Shown here: positions 60,658 through 64,000 of the stretch, in pieces
Layout: the number at the start of each line of letters is the position of its first letter
How positions within the stretch are numbered: position 1 is the first letter of the stretch
Assembly: GCF_035989285.1 (NCBI RefSeq)
Contig: NZ_CP108513.1
Coordinates: 8,184,001 to 8,248,000, forward strand
DNA from: Streptomyces sp. NBC_01235
Lineage (GTDB): Bacteria; Actinomycetota; Actinomycetes; Streptomycetales; Streptomycetaceae
Reading direction: 5' to 3'
Length of the DNA: 64,000 nt
The notes under the pieces: model-generated
Told to the model about the DNA's origin: nothing
Seen by the model: only the letters and a program-made list of their open reading frames with translations
The model's database searches: none
Translations under genes and position numbers: made by a program

Positions 60658-62142
60658 GTGTTCCTGACGATCAGCACCACCGGCACCCCCGAGCGCCCCG
60701 CCACCGACCTGGGCTTCCTGCTGCACAAGCATCCGGACAAATCGCAGGCGTTCTCCACCTCCTACGGCAAGGCCCACGTCCTCTATCCCGAGGCCGAGGC
60801 CGAGCGCTGCACGGCGGCGCTGCTGCTGGAGGTGGACGCCGTGGCGCTCGTGAGGCGCGGCAAGGGCAAGGGCCGCGGCGGCGCTCCCGACGCGGCCCTC
60901 GCCCAGTACGTCAACGACCGCCCGTACGCGGCCTCCTCGCTGCTCGCGGTCGCGCTGAGCGGCGTGTTCTCCAGCGCCATGCGCGGTGTGTGCGCGGCAC
61001 GGCCCGAACTCCCCGCACAGCCACGGCCGTTGCGCGTCGAGGTGCCCGCGCTGCCGGCCCGCGGCGGACCCGACCTCGTCCGCGGTCTCTTCGAGCCGCT
61101 CGGCTGGACGGTCGGCGCCGAACCGGTGGCCCTCGACCCGCAGTTCCCGGACTGGGGCGACTCCCGGTACGTGAGCCTCGTCCTGGAATCGGAGACGCTC
61201 ACCCTCGCCGAGGCCCTGCGCCACCTGTACGTCCTGCTGCCCGTCCTCGACGACGCCAAGCACTACTGGGTCTCCCCCGACGAGGTCGACAAGCTGCTGC
61301 GCGCCGGTGAGGGCTGGCTGCCCGGCCACCCCCAGCAGAAACTGATCACAAGCCGTTACCTGTCCCGTCGCTGGTCACTGACCCGGCAGGCGATGGAACG
61401 GCTGGAGCTGGTCCGGCTCGCCGAGGCCGACGACAGCGGGGTCGAGGAGATCGACAACGCCGTCGAGGCGGAGGCCGAGGCGGAGGAGCGCCCGACCCCG
61501 CTGGCCGTGCTGCGCCGTGAGCGAATCGTCACGGCGCTGACGGCGTCCGGGGCCGCCCGGGTCCTCGACCTCGGCTGCGGCCAGGGCCAGTTGGTGCAGG
61601 CGCTGCTGAAGGACCCGCGTTTCACCGAGATCGTCGGCGTCGACGTGTCGATGCGGGCGCTCACCATCGCCTCCCGCCGTCTGAAGCTGGACCGCATGGG
61701 GGAGCGGCAGGCCTCGCGCGTCCGGCTCTTCCAGGGCTCGCTCGCCTACACCGACACCCGCCTCAAGGGCTACGACGCCGCCGTGCTCAGCGAGGTGATC
61801 GAACACCTCGACCTGCCGAGGCTGCCCGCCCTGGAGTACGCGGTGTTCGGCTCGGCCCGCCCGCGGACCGTCCTCGTGACGACCCCGAACGTCGAGTACA
61901 ACGTCCGCTGGGAGACCCTCCCGGCCGGCCATGTCCGACACGGCGACCACCGCTTCGAGTGGACCCGCGAGGAGTTCCGCACCTGGGCGGCCACGGTCGC
62001 CGAACGGCACGGCTACGACGTCGGGTTCGTGCCCGTGGGCACGGACGACCCGGAGGTCGGCCCGCCCACCCAGATGGCCGTTTTCGAACTGAGCACGGCC
62101 GGCACCGAGAACGTGAACGAGAAGGAGGCGAAGGCAGCATGA
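60658..62142 (+). CDS. hen1: 3'-terminal RNA ribose 2'-O-methyltransferase Hen1
   Basis: 494 residues. N-terminal Hen1-specific region (VFLTISTTGTPERPATDLGF; YGKAHVLYPEAEAERCTAAL) with ligase-activating function in known systems. C-terminal methyltransferase with VLDLGCGQGQLVQALLKDPR and the Mn-binding cluster LSEVIEHLDLPRLPALEYAV plus the His in HVRHGDHRFEWTREEF. It marks RNA 3' ends before Pnkp seals the break. GTG 60658 was chosen as the first conserved residue follows it. The stop overlaps pnkp by 4 nt. Confidence 0.95.
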   Translation: MFLTISTTGTPERPATDLGFLLHKHPDKSQAFSTSYGKAHVLYPEAEAERCTAALLLEVDAVALVRRGKGKGRGGAPDAALAQYVNDRPYAASSLLAVALSGVFSSAMRGVCAARPELPAQPRPLRVEVPALPARGGPDLVRGLFEPLGWTVGAEPVALDPQFPDWGDSRYVSLVLESETLTLAEALRHLYVLLPVLDDAKHYWVSPDEVDKLLRAGEGWLPGHPQQKLITSRYLSRRWSLTRQAMERLELVRLAEADDSGVEEIDNAVEAEAEAEERPTPLAVLRRERIVTALTASGAARVLDLGCGQGQLVQALLKDPRFTEIVGVDVSMRALTIASRRLKLDRMGERQASRVRLFQGSLAYTDTRLKGYDAAVLSEVIEHLDLPRLPALEYAVFGSARPRTVLVTTPNVEYNVRWETLPAGHVRHGDHRFEWTREEFRTWAATVAERHGYDVGFVPVGTDDPEVGPPTQMAVFELSTAGTENVNEKEAKAA

Positions 62143-64000
62143 CCGAGACGCAGGTTTCCACGAAACAGGGCCGTGTGCTGCCCGTCACCGACCTTTCCCT
62201 CGTCGTGCTGATCGGCGCGTCCGGGTCCGGCAAGTCCACCTTCGCCCGCCGCAACTTCAAGCCCACCGAGGTCATCTCCTCCGACTTCTGCCGTGGCCTG
62301 GTCTGTGACGACGAGAACGACCAGAGCGCGACACGCGACGCCTTCGACGTCCTGCACTACATCGCGGGCAAGCGGCTCGCGGCCGGCCGCCGCACGGTGG
62401 TCGACGCGACCAGCGTGCAGCAGGACGCCCGCCGTCAGCTGATCGACCTGGCCAAGCAGTACGACGTGCTGCCCATCGCCATCGTGCTGGACGTCCCGGA
62501 AGAGGTGTGCGCCGAACGCAACGCGGCCCGCGTCGACCGCGCCGACATGCCCCGCCGGGTCATCCAGCGCCACACCCGCGAACTCCGCCGCTCCCTGCGC
62601 CACTTGGAGCGGGAGGGCTTCCGCAAGGTGCACGTCCTGCGGGGCGTCGAGGAGGTCGAGAACGCCTCGATCGTCACCGAGAAGCGCTTCAACGACCTGA
62701 CCCACCTCACCGGCCCGTTCGACATCATCGGCGACATTCACGGCTGCGCAGCAGAACTGGAGTCGCTGCTGGGCAAGTTGGGCTACACCGGCGGCGTCCA
62801 CCCGGACGGACGTCAGGCCGTCTTCGTCGGCGACCTGGTCGACCGGGGCCCGGACAGCCCGGGCGTCCTGCGCCGCGTCATGTCGATGGTCAAGTCGGGC
62901 AACGCCCTGTGCGTCCCCGGCAACCACGAGAACAAGTACGGCCGTTACCTGAAGGGCCGCAAGGTCCAGCACACCCACGGCCTCGCCGAGACCATCGAGC
63001 AGATGGAGCCGGAGAGCGACGAATTCCGCGCCGAGGTACGGGAGTTCATCGACGGACTGGTCAGCCACTACGTCCTCGACGGCGGCAGGCTCGTGGTCTG
63101 CCACGCGGGTCTGCCGGAGAAGTACCACGGCCGCAACTCCGGACGGGTCCGCTCGCACGCCCTGTACGGCGACACCACCGGCGAGACCGACGAGTTCGGC
63201 CTGCCGGTGCGCTACCCGTGGGCGGAGGACTACCGGGGCCGGGCGGCCGTCGTCTACGGCCACACGCCCGTCCCGGAGGCCACCTGGCTGAACAACACCA
63301 TCTGCCTGGACACCGGCGCCGTCTTCGGCGGCAAGCTGACCGCCCTGCGCTGGCCGGAGCGCGAGCTGGTCGACGTACCGGCGCAGCAGGTCTGGTACGA
63401 GCCGGCGAAGCCGCTGAGGTCAAATGCGCCGGGCGGACACGACGGCCGCCCGCTGGACCTGGCGGACGTCAACGGCCGACGCATCGTCGAAACCCGTTAC
63501 GACGGCCACAGCCGTGTCTCGATCCGTGAGGAGAACGCGGCCGCCGCCCTGGAGGTGATGAGCCGCTTCGCCGTCGACCCGCGCCTGCTGCCCTACCTCC
63601 CGCCGACGATGGCCCCGACGGCCACGTCGCACATCGAGGGCTACCTGGAGCACCCGGCGGAGGCGTTCGCGCAGTACGCGCGGGACGGCGTCGCCCGGGT
63701 CGTGTGCGAGGAGAAGCACATGGGCTCCAGGGCGGTGGCCCTGGTGTGCCGCGACGCGGAAACAGCACGTAAGCGTTTCGGAGTGGACGGCCCCACCGGG
63801 TCCCTCTACACCCGCACGGGCCGCCCGTTCTTCGACGACGGCACGGTGACGGAGGAGATCCTCGGCCGCGTGCGCACAGCGGTGGACGAGGCGGGCCTCT
63901 GGTCGGAGCTGGACACCGACTGGCTCCTGCTGGACGCCGAACTGATGCCGTGGTCGCTGAAGGCCACCGGCCTCCTCCGCTCGCAGTACGCGGCCGTGGG
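62139..64000 (+). CDS. pnkp: Polynucleotide kinase-phosphatase-ligase Pnkp (3' end outside window)
   Basis: At least 620 residues, still open at base 64000; the family is about 850. N-terminal 5'-OH kinase has the P-loop LIGASGSGKSTFARRNF and VDATSVQQDARRQL. The middle 2',3'-phosphatase is a metallophosphoesterase with GDIHGCAAEL, GDLVDRGPDSP, GNHENKYGRYLKG and YGHTPVPEA. The ligase/adenylyltransferase domain begins before VCEEKHMGSRA (motif I Lys). ATG 62139 overlaps the hen1 stop. Together they repair RNAs cut by ribotoxins. Confidence 0.95.
   Translation, partial: MTETQVSTKQGRVLPVTDLSLVVLIGASGSGKSTFARRNFKPTEVISSDFCRGLVCDDENDQSATRDAFDVLHYIAGKRLAAGRRTVVDATSVQQDARRQLIDLAKQYDVLPIAIVLDVPEEVCAERNAARVDRADMPRRVIQRHTRELRRSLRHLEREGFRKVHVLRGVEEVENASIVTEKRFNDLTHLTGPFDIIGDIHGCAAELESLLGKLGYTGGVHPDGRQAVFVGDLVDRGPDSPGVLRRVMSMVKSGNALCVPGNHENKYGRYLKGRKVQHTHGLAETIEQMEPESDEFRAEVREFIDGLVSHYVLDGGRLVVCHAGLPEKYHGRNSGRVRSHALYGDTTGETDEFGLPVRYPWAEDYRGRAAVVYGHTPVPEATWLNNTICLDTGAVFGGKLTALRWPERELVDVPAQQVWYEPAKPLRSNAPGGHDGRPLDLADVNGRRIVETRYDGHSRVSIREENAAAALEVMSRFAVDPRLLPYLPPTMAPTATSHIEGYLEHPAEAFAQYARDGVARVVCEEKHMGSRAVALVCRDAETARKRFGVDGPTGSLYTRTGRPFFDDGTVTEEILGRVRTAVDEAGLWSELDTDWLLLDAELMPWSLKATGLLRSQYAAV

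Overview
The window is high-GC actinobacterial DNA and reads as a Streptomyces chromosome. Codon third positions are almost all G or C, GTG starts and 4-nt start/stop overlaps (ATGA, GTGA) are common, several genes look leaderless, and there are Streptomyces-type families (DUF3159, DUF397/Scr1-type XRE pairs, DUF6099, SepF-like protein, F420-dependent LLM oxidoreductase). No rRNA, tRNA or CRISPR array was recognised. The species assignment is inference from sequence style and gene content; no database was searched.

0-10.4 kb is ordinary core sequence with a potassium theme. It holds the end of an alginate-lyase-like gene, the kdpD-kdpE two-component pair without kdpFABC beside it, an OB-fold protein and a DUF3159 membrane protein. 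These are followed by two adjacent TrkA/RCK proteins with a 31-residue membrane peptide upstream, a divergent KimA-type K+ transporter, and a TRAM-domain RNA uracil methyltransferase.

10.4-20 kb is a gene graveyard mixed with intact genes. Intact: M20 peptidase with divergent AsnC/Lrp regulator, a methyltransferase, a TrmH/SpoU methyltransferase, an aldo/keto reductase with divergent MmyB-type XRE regulator. Broken: a tyrosine integrase, a Tn3 transposase end, an IS5-type transposase end, two LuxR response-regulator tails around a headless DedA gene, a dehydrogenase tail, an aldo/keto reductase fragment behind a GGGCCA hexamer array, and a frameshifted VOC (glyoxalase-fold) gene.

20-29.7 kb is the most coherent accessory block and looks like a hypoxia/dormancy island of the DevR-DevS (Osd) kind. 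It has a DosR/DevR-like response regulator and, convergent to it, a two-GAF histidine kinase that keeps the haem-pocket His and Tyr spacing of DevS. It also has a SLOG-like Rossmann protein coupled to a vitamin K epoxide reductase, a diiron acyl-ACP desaturase, a lone cytochrome c oxidase subunit I and small membrane proteins. At least four 14-bp palindromes fitting GGGNCNTTNGNCCC lie in its promoter regions. A large 22/23-bp minisatellite separates VKOR from the desaturase.

29.7-38 kb is a polymorphic-toxin zone. It contains a colicin-D-like toxin tail with a coupled putative immunity gene, and the 3' end of a group II intron (HNH end of the maturase plus well-preserved domains V and VI). 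It also has a 1573-residue WXG-like/RHS toxin in an operon with a WXG-like partner, an SseB-like protein and a candidate immunity gene, then a truncated sacsin/HSP90-like ATPase.

38-51.5 kb carries two related promoter modules (38.5 and 46.4 kb), a urease operon with a cysteine-rich UreA-UreB fusion (ureAB-C-F-G-D), a PhzF-like and an AhpD/CMD-like gene facing an HxlR regulator, an Scr1-type XRE/DUF397 pair, a secreted small protein, a TetR regulator and a MarR/YceI divergent pair.

51.5-64 kb returns to core-like content: a GT-C-like membrane protein, SepF-like protein, SMC-like ATPase with MazG-like pyrophosphohydrolase, DUF6099, Eis-type acetyltransferase, LLM oxidoreductase, DUF4232 lipoprotein, and the Hen1-Pnkp RNA repair operon, whose pnkp runs off the end of the window.
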